64,000 nucleotides of DNA. Source: Asterella californica. Taxonomy: Eukaryota; Streptophyta; Marchantiopsida; Marchantiales; Aytoniaceae. The stretch lies in NCBI GenBank assembly GCA_036924285.1, contig JAYKYS010000009.1:3100001-3164000 (forward strand), read 5' to 3'. A model generated the notes under the pieces. It was not told the origin of the DNA, made no database searches, and saw only the letters and a list, made by a program, of their open reading frames with translations. The position numbers and the translations under genes were made by a program. Positions 46,680-58,734 of the stretch are shown in pieces (the stretch's first letter is position 1; each line of letters opens with the position of its first letter).

Positions 46680-47640
46680 CCTTGCTTTTGATAATGCTCT
46701 TGAAACTCCTTCTCACAAGAGACTGAGGGTCCCGGAGATGATCATGGTGACCGGTCGACCAACCATGATCTATTGCGGCTCATCTTACCATTGCACTTGT
46801 CCACGCAACCAACGCATTCTACACCTTCCAGCCAAACACAATAAAGTCCAATCTCAGACCTCTTATTCGTTGTAGTCATGGATCGTCACATGACAATCCA
46901 TGACTTAAACAGAGATTGACCAACTAGACCAATCATCTCTTAAGAGGGCATCCCAACAGGAGAGCCTCCTTATACGGGAGTGGTTAAGGACATGTTGTCT
47001 TATGCGGCGTGCCTCCAGTAACCACGACTACTGTTTGGCAACAGCCGGGCTTCATGATAAGCACATATTGCTTGCATGGCAATTTGTACCTCTAGATCTA
47101 AAACGAGTCTCCCGACCTTTGAGGTCATGCCCCCTCGACAACAGGCGCATCCTCCAAGGGTGGAGTGTAACCTCTAAAGTTGAGGGAGGACGGGTGTCAA
47201 GCTCCTCCTCTATAGTCAGAGAGGTCGAGTCTACCTCTCACTCTCTCAAGGAGGCGGTGATCTCCTCCACTGTCCACGGAGGAGCCCTCTTCGAGAAGGT
47301 CAACCCCCGTGAGTTGACCTCTCTTGGTCGAGAAGGACATTTCTTCCCTCCCTTCTCGGAGGTCTTTCCAAGGACTCTCCTGAGGAACTTTTCTCTATAG
47401 AGAGAGTCAAACCCTCATATGTCTCTCATGGAGAGACTCATATAACCTCCATCTCATTGATGTAGGTAGAATATTCTTTCCAAATTCTTTTATCTTTTCT
47501 TCTCTTTCGAGTTTGACATATGACATCTTTACATTACTTTTATGTCATCATGCGTCTGAATCTACCATCCCGTTTGCTGTCATTAACACTACGTCTTACA
47601 TAGTTAATGAGTTCAACACGCCTATCTTTGACTCTATCAG
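46680..47640. other. Insert of unknown nature within the copia element
   Basis: Copia coding text stops near 46680 and resumes near 47690. The interval is GC-richer in its middle (47000-47400), with one open frame (47002-47400, 132 residues) that has no domain I recognise. No matching terminal repeats or target duplication were found at its edges, so the exact boundaries and the mechanism are unknown. Confidence 0.4.
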
Positions 47641-47689
47641 TTAATCACTCGTCCGTGCTTTGCTTACCTCACGTTAGTAGCTCCAACTG

Positions 47690-48500
47690 CCGACTTCTAG
47701 CACAGACGGCTTAGCCACATCAGTCTTTCTCAACTTGATCAAATTTATCGTCATCAGTCCATTCTCATCTTACACTTATCTATCATTCACGATTTCACTT
47801 GCGCTCCGTGTTTGCATGGTAAGCAAGCTCGCATAAAGTTTCCACGCGTCGCTACTACTAACGTCATTGAGATTCTTGAGATTGTCCATTCCAACATAAG
47901 TGGTTGTATTTCGTTTTGCATTTTTTTCAGCTATGAGTACTTCATGACCATGACCGATGATTACTCCCGCTATACCGTTGTTTGTTTGCTACACTACAAG
48001 AGCGACTGCTTCACATCCTCTAAGGAGTTTCACACATTTGTCGAGTGTCAGATTGGCAAGAAACTCAAGACTATACGTTTTGAAAATAGTGACGAGTTTA
48101 GATCTATCCTCTTTGATGTATATTGTCAAGAGCACGGCATCCACCGTCAGTTGACCGTTTGTAACACTTCTCTACAGAACGGGTTAGCTGAGCTTAAAAA
48201 TCATACACTCTTGAACTCTGTTTGTGCTATGATGTTTTTAGTATACTTAAATAAATAGTTTTGGGATGAGGCTCTTAATTACACCACTTATGTTCTGAAT
48301 CGTTGTCCCACCAACGTCATCGATCTCGCCATCGTCCTTTTGAGCACTAGCATGACCGCAAGCCCTCCATTCACATCTTCGAATTTTTGACTACATAGCT
48401 TTTGCCAACATTCACGAGACTCGCCGCTCCAAGCTAGATAGTCACTCTCATGAGTGCATCTTCCTTGACTATGGTAGTTAAAGCAAGGCATACAGTCTCT
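47690..48500 (+). pseudogene. Ty1/copia integrase
   Basis: From the pre-integrase zinc region (CAPCLHGKQ, near 47800) through MTMTDDYSRYTVV (first catalytic Asp), KTIRFENSDEF (second Asp, normally RSDNGGEF) and LQNGLAELKNHTL (Glu motif, normally NGVAERKNRT). A stop at 48256 interrupts before FWDEALNYTTYVLNRCPT. This would be the strand-transfer enzyme. Confidence 0.85.
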
Positions 48501-49179
48501 AATGCAAATATGATCATCATACTTCTGTTTCTCGTGATGTTTGATGAGTCTTTTCTCGCATCTACTTCATCTCCTCCTAATCTCACTCTCACTACTATCA
48601 TCAGAGATGAAATTCAGAATGATGTGCACTTCTTTCATCATCATCCTCCTTCTTCAGGTACAACTCTTATCCTCTCAGTGGGAGCTACTCTTCCTCCGTT
48701 GAGTCATATTGTTTCGTCTCTTTTTGTTCCACCTCTCGTCTTCGGTCCTTCTGTTGACGATGACTCTGGTCCTTCTTCAAGCAGTAGCCTTGGTCCAGAC
48801 CGTTCCTCCTCTTCCTTTGACGAGATCTGGAGGAAGAAGAGTTGATGGAGGCGTACATCACACATCAACTCAATCTATGGTTAGCTCATCTATAATTAGT
48901 CCATAGTCGCACAATATATACCCCTTTTCAACTTATTATACTATGCATTTATCTTCTCCCGTCCAAACCAAGCATAGTCCTTTAGTTGATATAGAGAGTA
49001 TGAGCACGCTACACCCATACCTACATCGCTCACCACCGCAGTCTCCACCACCGCAGTCACCTCTTTCCGAGATCCAAGCACCACCACCACTCTGACGATC
49101 CGTACGTCAATCAAACCTTCTATTCTCGATCCATGAAAAGGTTGTGATACTACAACTTTGATCTCGAAGACATGCACCA

Positions 49180-49987
49180 ATAAGAAGCGTGCTTTAATGG
49201 TGACTTTGAGATCAGTTCCGATGGAGCTCCACTTCTACCAAGAAGCTCTCTCATCTCTAGACGTTGCTCAATCGTACGAGATCATCACCGAAGAGCTCAA
49301 TTCTCACAAGGAGAACGATACATGAACACTCACGGACTTACCACACGGACGAAGGCCCATAACCAACAAGTGGAGCTCCAAGTTGAATCTGAATTCTTAT
49401 CGATTTATCATCGGATACAAGACACGACTGTGGCTCGAGGATTCACACAAGTATACGGAGTTGACTACACTGGCACCTTCTTTTTGATGGTCTATGTGCA
49501 ATCAATGCGATTGATACTGGCAATCGCAACTCAACACAATTTTCATGTCCAAAAGACGAATGTGAAGATAACGTGTCTAAACGAGACATTGACCAAAGAG
49601 ATCTACATGGCTCTCCCTGATGACATCAACATCCCAAGAACTGATAAAGTGTGCAGGCTACTTTGTACACTTTATGGATTGAAGCAATCTTCTCGAGAAT
49701 GATACTTGATCATAGATAACTTCATCCTTTCTCTTGGGTTTAGTAAGCCAAGAGCTGATGATAATCTCTACTACATTCATAAAGATAATCACTTCGTCAT
49801 CCTAACACTGCATGTTGACGACACGATCATAGCAAGTAGCAGCAAAGGACTGCTGAAGTACATCAAGAGCAACCTCAGCGTAAGATTCAAAATGATTGAC
49901 ATCAATAATATCCACTATTGCTTTAGTATAGAGATTAATCAGAACGAGCAGAAGGATGGATCAGGCTCAGTCAAATCTTATACGTGA
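49180..49987 (+). pseudogene. Ty1/copia reverse transcriptase
   Basis: Recognisable text: VARGFTQVYGVDYTGTF, FHVQKTNVKITCLNETL (motif with the first Asp replaced by Asn: normally QTDVKTAFLNG), KVCRLLCTLYGLKQSSRE then a stop at 49700, and ILTLHVDDTIIAS with the catalytic HVDD/YVDD pair. Two open frames, 49322-49702 and 49706-49987. Confidence 0.88.
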
Positions 49988-50299
49988 CCCATAAGTTGTT
50001 ATAGTTTGGCATACATAGTTGCCAACCTGTTAGTACACCATTGACAAGAGAAAAGTTCTCAACTGAAGATTGTCTTGTTTCTAATGAAGAAAAGGCGTAG
50101 TGTGCTTCTTATCATACCATAGTGCAATAGGTTTGATTAACTAGGCGGCCGTTTGCACTCGTCCTGATCTAACCTTAGCATTAGTGTATTATCTCAATAC
50201 ATAACCCAAGACCAAAGCACATCATCGTCATAAAGCGCACATTTTGTTATATCAAAGGTACTTTAGATCAATATTTAAAATACAAGCAATCGCCTCAGC

Positions 50300-50780
50300 C
50301 AATCTCTCTATTTGGCTACAATGATGCTGACTAGGGAGATCACATCGAGTCATGACGTTCAACTTCTGGAAAAAATTCGTCTACTCTCAATGAGCAATTA
50401 GTTGATCGTCAAAGAGACAACAATCTATCGCATTATCGAGTACTGAAGCTTAGCATATGACATTCAGCTTCCTCCGAAGCAATATGGCTTTGTCAACTCT
50501 TAGTTGATATAAGATTAGCTGAGAATAAAGATATCACTTTGTATTGTGATAACCAAGAAACATATAGAAACATTGTAGAATATCCAAGTTTCACGACAAG
50601 ACGAAACATATAGATATTCAATACCACTTCATTAATAACCAAGTTATATCCAATACAATTGAAGTGAAGTTGCCTTACTCAGGAGCTGGTAGTGGATGTC
50701 ATAACTAAATGCTTAATGGCTCTAAAGTTGGACTACCTCCTACCAAGACTATGATTAAATATTTAGTTTGCAATAACTAG
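50300..50780 (+). pseudogene. Ty1/copia RNase H and element end
   Basis: Fragments of RNase H can be followed: GYNDAD (normally GYSDADWAG), TSGKNS, SSEAIWLCQLLVDI, ITLYCDNQ and VVDVITKCL near the end (normally ADIFTK). Stops occur every few dozen codons. Confidence 0.75.
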
Positions 50781-50794
50781 TTGTTGAGTGGGAG

Positions 50795-51010
50795 TGTTGG
50801 AATTAGGTTGTCTAAGCTTGAACTTCAGTACAACAACTAGTTCAGTATATTTGGGCTCGTGTCCTTTGTACAAATGTTTAAATATTTGGCATATGGACCT
50901 CTTACTTCATTATTCAGTAAACTATTAGCTTACACATATTTCTTCGCTCTTGCATCGATTCTCTCTCTCCTTTTCTTATACCCATCATGTCCACATTCTA
51001 ATAGCTTGGA
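50795..51010 (+). repeat. Ty1/copia 3' LTR
   Basis: Begins TGTTGGAATTAGG immediately after a purine-rich tract (TTGAGTGGGAG, 50784-50794), the usual polypurine primer and LTR start in plant copia elements. It matches the inverted LTR at 45340-45577. The right end is uncertain; gypsy copy B is inserted at 51134. Confidence 0.75.
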
Positions 51011-51133
51011 CTTCGAACATCGCAGCACCACTCATCTCCTCACTTATTGTCTCGTAGTGTTGTTCCACTTTCTTTCTTTGCATGGTCTATAGTGTATGTC
51101 CATAAGCATGTTTGATATTCTTTTTTCCAACGC

Positions 51134-52462
51134 TGTCGAGTTGAGAGTTTTCCTGGGAAGGGCGGAACCTTCTGGCTGTGATATGACCTTGAAGGCTATG
51201 TTCGGTCTACTCAGGGAAGCGTTGGGCTTCAAGCTGTGGTTGCTTACTATACAGAGGTAGGGTTCAGGTCAAAAGAGAATAGTATAAACACTCACTCAGG
51301 TCGAATGGACCCTCCAGTATGTTCAAGAAGCGAATATCAGATCAGACTAGCAGTAATAAGGTCAGACAACGAACTTTAACGGTCCAGAATCAGAAACATA
51401 CGATGGTTCAGACTTCAGAACTCCTCCTACATGTAAATGAGGCCCTACTGACCATACACACGAAGTTTCAGCTTGAGATCAAATCAGAGTGTCGAGATAT
51501 AGGCAGAAAAGTTCTGAGCAGAGAAATTACGGCAATTTCTGATACCCAGTCAGCTATTTCGACCTAGAACAGAGAATTGGCTCAATCACTTTCAAAGATT
51601 CTTAAAGGATTTGCAGTAAACAGCTTGCTGAACACTCCTATGAAGTTGGGCCTCCTGATTGTACACAGAACTCCAGATCTCGCTCTCTGAAGTTGGTGCT
51701 CTAGATTGAGAGCTTTTCGGACCCCTTTTGCTTCAGCGGTCGCCCTGAATTAGTCACAATTTCAATTGACATGAAAATTTGGGGACAGTCGTAGCCCTGC
51801 TGCCAATGAACGCGACCTCGAAGGTTTGAAGCGATTTTCTCAAATCTACTGCGATTGACACCGAAAACTCCAAAATCAACAAAAGTGCTGCAATTCTGAC
51901 ACAAATCGAACTTCAATCAGCCATAACTCCTTCTTTATTGCTCCAAATCGATCAAAAATTTCGCTGACAGTGCTTGGCACGACGAACCCTATCTCCCTGT
52001 GCTCTCAGATTTCGAAGTTTTTTTTCCAAATGCTCGAACTCCTCTTAAGACCCCTACTACTAAGTTTAGCAGTACACAAAGACAAAATTGGACCAATGGG
52101 AGTTCATAGCTTCACTCCCCTGTCCTTTTGTGTCCCAAACCACGTGGTGACTTGATTTTGCACATAGGCTACCATGTCAAGCCTCTAAAATGCCAGCATA
52201 GACCTTCAACTACATGCGAAGACATGTAAAATGACACGTAATCCCGAAAGATAACCTAACCTCGCTAAGAAGCATGCATGGGCGACATGTAATTACAACC
52301 CATGACCTTAACTCCATCTACATGGTAATCAACCTACTAAGACTCAAATATATATAACATCCTCCAGTGTCGACTTCTCTGAGGTCCTAATTTCACTCAG
52401 AGAGACTAACGCTTGACAGAGAGGTGAATTATTTACAATGTAAAATGATTCACATCACGACA
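51134..52462 (-). repeat. LTR of copy B (3' LTR)
   Basis: Identical to the right LTR except for 14 substitutions. TGTC...GACA ends. The frames 51319-51567 and 51701-51916 inside it are non-coding and recur in the other LTR. Confidence 0.97.
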
Positions 52463-52474
52463 TCCACCCCCTCC
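52463..52474 (-). other. Polypurine tract of copy B
   Basis: On the minus strand this reads GGAGGGGGTGGA and touches the 3' LTR directly, as expected for the plus-strand primer. Confidence 0.85.
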
Positions 52475-52596
52475 AAACCTGCACATCCTCCGGCATGTGC
52501 CAACCTCTTCAGTCTTCTGATTGTTCTTCTTCGTCACTCACCGCCTCAGCCTCTTCAGTAGCCGAGTCGTCTTCGTCCCTTGGCATCCTCTGCTCA

Positions 52597-54398
52597 GACT
52601 CCAGAAAGTTGAACAAATCTACTGATTCCACGTTGTTTGAACAACTTCACTCGCTTGCCGGGCACAGATAGTTTCAAAGGAGTACCATCTAACTCACGTA
52701 AACTATAAGTAGCATTCTCGTATACATCTAACACAACATAAGGCCCGAACCATCTTCACGAGAACTTACGAAGTGTAGAATGCTGGTTCTCCAGCGTGCT
52801 ATCATACACCAGAACCCAATCACCAACACGTATTGGCTTTGGTCGTAGTCGGTGAATCTTGTCGAAACGCTCTTTGTTTCTGACTCGAGCCACCTTCAGC
52901 TTCTCTTGCGCTTCAGCAAGATCCTCCTCCCTTCGCTCCAACTGCCTAGTTCGTAAAGCAAGGAGTGAAGTATGATCTATACCATCTTCCCACGGTAGCG
53001 TAGTCCACGTAGGAAAGTCCTCCTCAGCAGGCATGATCGGTTTCTGCCCCAACATAAGCTCAACTGGCATATAACCAGTCGTGGTACAGTGTGTAGTTCT
53101 ATCAGCCCATAAAGCGAATGGAAGTAGTCTCGGCCATTCTCTAGGCCTACCATCACATGCTTTCACTAAAGCGTGAACAATAGAAGGGTGTCCTCGTTCA
53201 CTCTTACCAATCCCTTCCGGATTCATGGCAGTAGTAAGTCGAAGCTTTACTCCATAACGAGCAAAGAACTCCTTCGCTTCTGCACCTCTCAGCTCGCCCC
53301 TATCTGCTCGTAGTCTTCCAACAGATCCATAACGACAGATGATATCTTCAAGCACGAATCTACATATGTTCTCTGTAGTCTTCGTCCGTAGTGCTCGTCC
53401 CTCCACGTAGTTGGAGAGATCTTCCCGAGCTAACACCAAGTAGCGCATCTCCCACAGTCTCGGCGGCATCATCACAAGATCAAGGACCCACGAAAAATGA
53501 ATACTAGGTGGGTAGGTAGGTACAAGTCCATCTCTGTAACGGACTTTAGAGTAGAACTGGCAGTGCAGACACGACCCAACAAAATCCACTACGTCTTGAT
53601 ACAAACCCTTCCACCAGTATCGCTCCTTCATCTTCGTGTATGTAGCCCAAACTCCACGGTGTCCAGCCCACAAGGTGTCATGAAACTCCTTAAGCAGATT
53701 CAGCTTCGTCGGTTGATCATCCACCACTCTAGCCAGCATCCCATCTCTTCTCTTCGGACGTTTCCACAGATAACCTTCTCGTAGAAGGTAACTGTACGCC
53801 TTTCGTCTGATCTCCTTAAACTCTGCATCACTCCATCCTTCTCTTCTGCAGAACGAACTCAGATAGTATCCGATATCGCGGAACTTTTCCGTGTAGAACT
53901 CCTCGTAGAACGGCAGTGGTCCCAAGTCTGAAGTCCGCTGACCAACTTGGCACCAAACATCTCTCTTCTCTTCATCTTCGACTTCTGTAAACATCTCTTC
54001 TTCATCTGTATAACAAGCCCTAGATAACATGTTTGCAACAGGATTATCCTTTCCTGCTATATGTTTCAGCTCAGGGTTCATACTCCTGATATAAGCAATC
54101 CATCGTAGCATTGCTATGTCTGGAGTATTACAGTTTGCTATCATACCTAGCAAAGGCAAACAATCTGTTTCTACTATCACACGTGCACCTATCAAGAACT
54201 CTCGGTCTACCTTCATAGCAGTAACAGCTCCCCACAACTCACGCTTCACTTGAGGATAGTTACGTTGTCTATCTGTTAAGATCCGAGCTCCAAACCTCGA
54301 AACAAACCGCACACCTTCTGCATCTTCTTGACCAACTGCCCATCCAATCGCCTTTGGACTCGTGTCAACAGTCAGTATGATAGGTCTTCCGCTCTTGT
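52597..54398 (-). pseudogene. Ty3/gypsy RNase H-integrase of copy B
   Basis: The main frame (ORF 52756-54312, 518 residues, open to about 54398) starts in RNase H (LTVDTSPKAIGWAVG, KRELWGAVTAMK, VETDCLPLL) and ends in integrase. Integrase shows the HHCC zinc site (FHDTLWAGHRG...CLHC), the catalytic core with WVLDLVMMP, RADRGEL and KSERGHPS as the D, D and E motifs, and the C-terminal RVGDWVLVYD. A TGA at 52756-52758 cuts the protein just before the GPY/F module (RWFGPYVVLDV), after which the frame stays open to 52597. A CGA-to-TGA change would account for the stop. A frameshift near 54400 separates it from RT. Confidence 0.92.
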
Positions 54399-54400
54399 AG

Positions 54401-55870
54401 CTAAGTCCTTAGTATAGGTGGAGACTTCAGAATCTCTTTCAGCTGCTCCATCGTCTCGTGATGTTCTTGCCGCCAAGCAAACCTCTTTTCCTTCCTCAGA
54501 AGTGCATACAGAGGCTCGGCAATGTGTGCATAATGAGGAATACTCACACGAAAGAACACACAAGCTCCTAAGAATCGTCGAACCTCAATGATGTTGGTAC
54601 AATCTTCTATCCTTGCTATAGCATCTACCTTCTCTGGGTTCGGCCGTCTCCCAAAAGTACCACATAAGTGACCAAACACCACAATCTCTGACATTCCAAA
54701 ACGAGATTTGGTACTTGACAGAGTGAGGTGTACTTCTTCCAAGCGCATCAGAATCTTCTCCACATCTCGGATGTGGTCTGCAACGAACTTTCTGCAACCA
54801 TCAGCAGTCATAGTTTCGTCTTTGTCCTCCACCGGACAGCCTTTCATGGGAATATCATCCAGAAACGGGATAGTGACCTCAGGTACAAACTCCCGTAAGA
54901 CCTTATGCATCGCATTCTGCATATGGGCTACTGAGTTTGTCGCACCCTGAGGAAGAGTACACATCCGCATCAATCCCAAAGGTGTACGCATGGTAGTCAA
55001 GTCTCTACTCTCCAAAACAAGTTGAAACTGATCATAACCTGAAAACAGATCTCCAATAGAATAGATAGATCATCCAGCAAATGCCTCGACTACTTCATCA
55101 ACCACAGGTCCTGTTTCAACATTTCGAATCGTGATGTTGTTAGCAGATTGTAAGTCTTGGATGAAGCGTAAAGCTCCTGTCTTCTTAGGTACTGTGAACC
55201 ATCGGCTAGAGTACGGAGCCATAGATGGTTCAAGAATACCCATCCGCATCCTCTCCTTCAATAACTCAATAACCTTCGGTAGCAAGGCACGAGGGACTAG
55301 AATCGGCTTCAAGTCCCAAGGTACGTGATGAACAGTGAAGATAACCATCGGAGCTATCACACTAGGATCCACACAACCAATCTCTCCAGCTGAGAAAGAA
55401 AATGCCTTACCATGGCTAACTATCATCTGCTCAAAAGCTCGTTTCTCCACTTCAGTCAAGAAGCCACCTCCTCTTATCTGGAGCTGCTCGAGTGTCTCTT
55501 GAGTAAACTCATGTCCTATCTGTTTAGGATCTCTCAGTACAGGCTCAGTGGCCGCCAACTCCATCTGCTGCTGTGAGTCAACAGGTAATTGAGTCGCCAC
55601 TGGTTTCACCTTCTTCGCTACAGTTTTGTATTTGGTGTGAACCTCTGCTTCTTCACGAGAGCCACACCAGCAGATTGCATCCTTCCATCCACTCTCCAGT
55701 CTCGGATGAGGACGAGATTGTAAGCACGAGACAACCTCCTCATAGACTTTACGAGAGTGGATAGGGATCACCACCCTTCCTCCCATCTGTTCCATCAACC
55801 TATCTACATCATCCAGCCAACGAACAAAAGACTGTACACCTACAAACTCCTCGTAAACGCCAGAAATCAT
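54401..55870 (-). pseudogene. Ty3/gypsy reverse transcriptase of copy B, one internal stop
   Basis: Two in-frame ORFs, 55070-55870 and 54401-55015, are one RT gene interrupted by TGA at 55070-55072. Copy A has a CGT arginine codon at the aligned position (AFAGRAIYS), so the stop is most easily a CGA-to-TGA transition. Motifs: PYSSRWFTVPKKTG, LRFIQDLQSAN, GDLFSGYDQF, LPQGATNSVAHMQ and the catalytic IPFLDDIPMKG. The frame is lost at about 54400 (16 nt where copy A has 18), before RNase H. No protease lies in this frame; it is at the end of the gag ORF. Confidence 0.93.
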
Positions 55871-56132
55871 CTCACCTTCGTTCAGAACTCCTGTACAGTG
55901 CAGATTTTATGTATACTTCTCTATCTGCCTTCTACTCTTTTCGTCATATCCTCTACTCGTGTGAACTCACTCCAATCATCAGAACTGAAAGCCATCAAAC
56001 CAGATTTCCAACTATGTACAGTGTAGCAGTTTTCAGAATCTTGAGCAACCTCTTCGTCAATCTCCTGTGATCCCACAGGCTGCTCAAGCGGGATCATAGT
56101 AGTAACAGATCCGTCACTCTTGGTATCCCGTC

Positions 56133-58718
56133 CTACAAGAGTGGTTTCAGAAAACCCTTGCCCCTACAGATAGGAGAATCTCTCAAGGTCTGTCGGTTTC
56201 GTTCGTGGTTCGTACGAACGGTCAAAAACTGTACAGAACGTCTATCATCTGGACTACGGATCCTAGCATAATGAGATCCGTCGTCCATCACCTTGGTCTC
56301 CATTCTAACTGCAGTGATATAAGACTGACCAAGAATCACAGGATACGAAGCAGAAGATTGCACGAAGAAGTGCTGATCTACCTCCACATCACCCAGCTTC
56401 ACTCTCACGTTGGGACAAGCGCCGTATAACTCACCCTTCTGGTTGTTTGCAGCTCGTAGCACCCAACCATGGTTCAGTTCGATAGGCCATTGTCCTCTCT
56501 CATACACTTCTCGTGACATGATGTTGATCTCAGAACCGTGATCAACCAAAGCAGCAACAGGTTCAAGACTTCCAAGACGAACTCGTGTAGCCGTCGTAGC
56601 ACGAGCCCAGTGTCTCTTCCTGAAGTCACTATCAGTAGTTGGACTCTCATTGCCAGCTTCATCATCATCGAATTCAGCAGTATTGGTACCAGCAACCAAC
56701 GCTTCTTGCTGGTACTCTGTATCATCAACCTCCTGAAAATGCACCTTTCCGAACTCCGCGTCATTCACAGAAGCTCCTACCACATCAATCATCTGACTTT
56801 CTACTTGCTCGGACATCACCTGTCTCTTCCGCTTGATGATGTCGATGATCAGCTCGTGAAACTCCCTCTTCGCGATACCAAGAACTTCCCGAAGAGAAAA
56901 CTCGATTCGCGCATCAAGTATTCTGTGCTCCAAGATGCTCTTGAGATCAGTAGAAGTCTCTATATCTGCTGCCAACTTGTAAGCCGGTCCCTTCCCCTTC
57001 TCTTGAGCAGTAAACCGTCTACCAGCAGTCGTTGGCTCCTGCTGGGATCTCTGCACGTCCTCCATCGAACCTGGTGCAGGTGGAGGAGCCGCAGAAGTAG
57101 ACGGGATGTCTTCTGGAGGAGCTGCTCGCCTCCTTGTGACCCTCCGTCTATCTCCAGTCTCCTCTGGAACTCTAGTATCAAGTTCAGAGGCTTCTCGCCG
57201 CCTCTTCTCCTCCACAGAAGCATCCTGCCAGTGAACGTGTCTATCCACGTCCAAGAATGCTTTGATAGACGTAGCATCAACAGGATCTCCCCATCCTGTG
57301 ACCCTACGGATAGTTTCTGCTCCTCTCTTCAGTACTTCAGAAGGAACTTGAACATGTTTCTTCTCAGTAGTCCTATCTAGCAACGTAGGACTAGAAAAAA
57401 CTTCAATGTGACCGGCATATACATCAGGATTTACCGGTGGTGCCATCAATGCATGCACAGTTGCAGCAGCTGTAATCTGAGGTAGACTCCTCATGCCTCC
57501 TCGTCCAAACTGCGTGCTTAGCGGCTCTCCAGTAGAAGAAAGGTGCAGCCTACCGTTCTGGTAGCGAACCACACCATCTCGCAGAGCAGCCGTGAGCTCT
57601 TGACAGTCCCCTCGGAAATGATCTTGACTGTCACACCAGATACATCTACGAACAGGAGCACCTCCTGGACGTGCAGCAGCAGGCGCCGGTGGCTGCTCTC
57701 TCTGCAGGCCAGCTAGCTCCACCTTCAGTTCTCTCATCTGTCGAATCAGATCTTCGATCTGATTCTGCTGTCCATGGTTCTCTGCAGGTCTCTGAACCGG
57801 TGCCCTTTGTGCAGGAACTGGCACCACTGGTATCAAAGGAACTGCAGCCGGGACAACAGGTCTAGGAGCCGGAGCAAGAGCCGGAGGTTGCTGTACTTGA
57901 GGAGCAGTGCGAGGTTGAGCGGTCACTTCTGCAAGCGGACGTCCTCCCACAGCCACTCTTCCACGCCTTTGTCTCGTCAATACAGCAACAACATCCTCAA
58001 CTCTCTCCCTATCAGTAGTAACTCCTCCTTCAGCCGATCGGTCAGCCAACATAAAGCATAATCGATCTGCCGTAGCATCATCTGTAGCTTGCAGGAAAAG
58101 CTCGGTTTTCCTAGCATCTAAGATTATCCTCTCAAGAGTTGAGAGTTGTCGGTATCTCCGATCAAACTCTCTCAGCATCTCATTCAGGTTCATCATACGA
58201 CCAGGTTGCTGCTCAACCCAGTCCAGAAACGTTCTTCTAGTGACTCTCTCTGAATCTTCTTCGAGAAACTCCTCTCGAAGAGATCGCTCGAAACTCATCC
58301 AGACACCTAGATTTCTTCTCTGTACATCCCTAACTTGGTCCCGCAACTCAAGAATGACAGCTAACTCAAAACTACCTATCATTTCAGCATCAGTAACTCT
58401 AACCAGCTCCATCGCTCCTCTATACTCACGCAGATACCTAGAAATATCTCTACCTTCAAATCTACCGCATCTATTCACAATTGCTTGCAAAGCCTTGGTA
58501 GACTTCAACTCACCCCCTCCAATGATCGGATGTTGTTGGACCAGGGCCGCAAGTGTCTTCAGAATCTCAGCCGTATCTAGACCAGATGCAGATGTCGCTG
58601 TAGCCGCTGGTGCTACAGAAGGAACAGCAGTAGACGTAGATGCAGCAGGCATAGAAGTAGCAGCAGCAGCACTCTTGCGATCCATCTCTTCTCCTTGTAG
58701 TGAACTCAACCTTCTCAA
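56133..58718 (-). CDS. Ty3/gypsy gag-protease polyprotein of copy B
   Basis: An intact 861-residue ORF starts 36 bp inside the 5' LTR. An Ala/Ser/Thr-rich N-terminus is followed by the capsid-like region (DISRYLREYRGAMELV, EDSERVTRRTFLDWV), a Pro/Ala/Gln-rich linker, the knuckle CIWCDSQDHFRGDC (C-X2-C-X4-H-X4-C, ~359-372), a charged linker, KREFHELIIDIIKRKRQ, and a retropepsin domain from about residue 710 with ALVDHGSEIN as active site (Asp-His-Gly-Ser rather than Asp-Ser/Thr-Gly). It ends at 56133, probably by a frame change, since text continuing in another frame (GFSETTLVGRDTKSDGS) lies at the junction. Protease fused to gag and not pol is a feature of the family, as copy A shares it. Confidence 0.93.
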   Translation of the reverse strand: MRRLSSLQGEEMDRKSAAAATSMPAASTSTAVPSVAPAATATSASGLDTAEILKTLAALVQQHPIIGGGELKSTKALQAIVNRCGRFEGRDISRYLREYRGAMELVRVTDAEMIGSFELAVILELRDQVRDVQRRNLGVWMSFERSLREEFLEEDSERVTRRTFLDWVEQQPGRMMNLNEMLREFDRRYRQLSTLERIILDARKTELFLQATDDATADRLCFMLADRSAEGGVTTDRERVEDVVAVLTRQRRGRVAVGGRPLAEVTAQPRTAPQVQQPPALAPAPRPVVPAAVPLIPVVPVPAQRAPVQRPAENHGQQNQIEDLIRQMRELKVELAGLQREQPPAPAAARPGGAPVRRCIWCDSQDHFRGDCQELTAALRDGVVRYQNGRLHLSSTGEPLSTQFGRGGMRSLPQITAAATVHALMAPPVNPDVYAGHIEVFSSPTLLDRTTEKKHVQVPSEVLKRGAETIRRVTGWGDPVDATSIKAFLDVDRHVHWQDASVEEKRRREASELDTRVPEETGDRRRVTRRRAAPPEDIPSTSAAPPPAPGSMEDVQRSQQEPTTAGRRFTAQEKGKGPAYKLAADIETSTDLKSILEHRILDARIEFSLREVLGIAKREFHELIIDIIKRKRQVMSEQVESQMIDVVGASVNDAEFGKVHFQEVDDTEYQQEALVAGTNTAEFDDDEAGNESPTTDSDFRKRHWARATTATRVRLGSLEPVAALVDHGSEINIMSREVYERGQWPIELNHGWVLRAANNQKGELYGACPNVRVKLGDVEVDQHFFVQSSASYPVILGQSYITAVRMETKVMDDGSHYARIRSPDDRRSVQFLTVRTNHERNRQTLRDSPICRGKGFLKPLL

Positions 58719-58734
58719 TCAATCACCCCAAGAG

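Larger units (their letters stand above)
45594..51010 (+). mobile_element. Ty1/copia retrotransposon, plus strand, decayed and rearranged
   Basis: From left to right: gag middle part with a decayed CX2CX4HX4C knuckle, pre-integrase and protease remnants, an unrelated-looking ~1-kb insert (about 46680-47640), integrase, reverse transcriptase, RNase H, a purine-rich tract and a 3' LTR at 50795. This is the copia order (integrase before RT). The 5' LTR and gag N-terminus are missing in this orientation; the equivalent parts lie inverted at 44707-45577. Every domain has stops and frameshifts. Confidence 0.85.

Noticed and set aside
51319..51916. Frames inside the gypsy LTR that occur twice in the window
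   Set aside because: They recur only because the LTR is duplicated; no coding signature.
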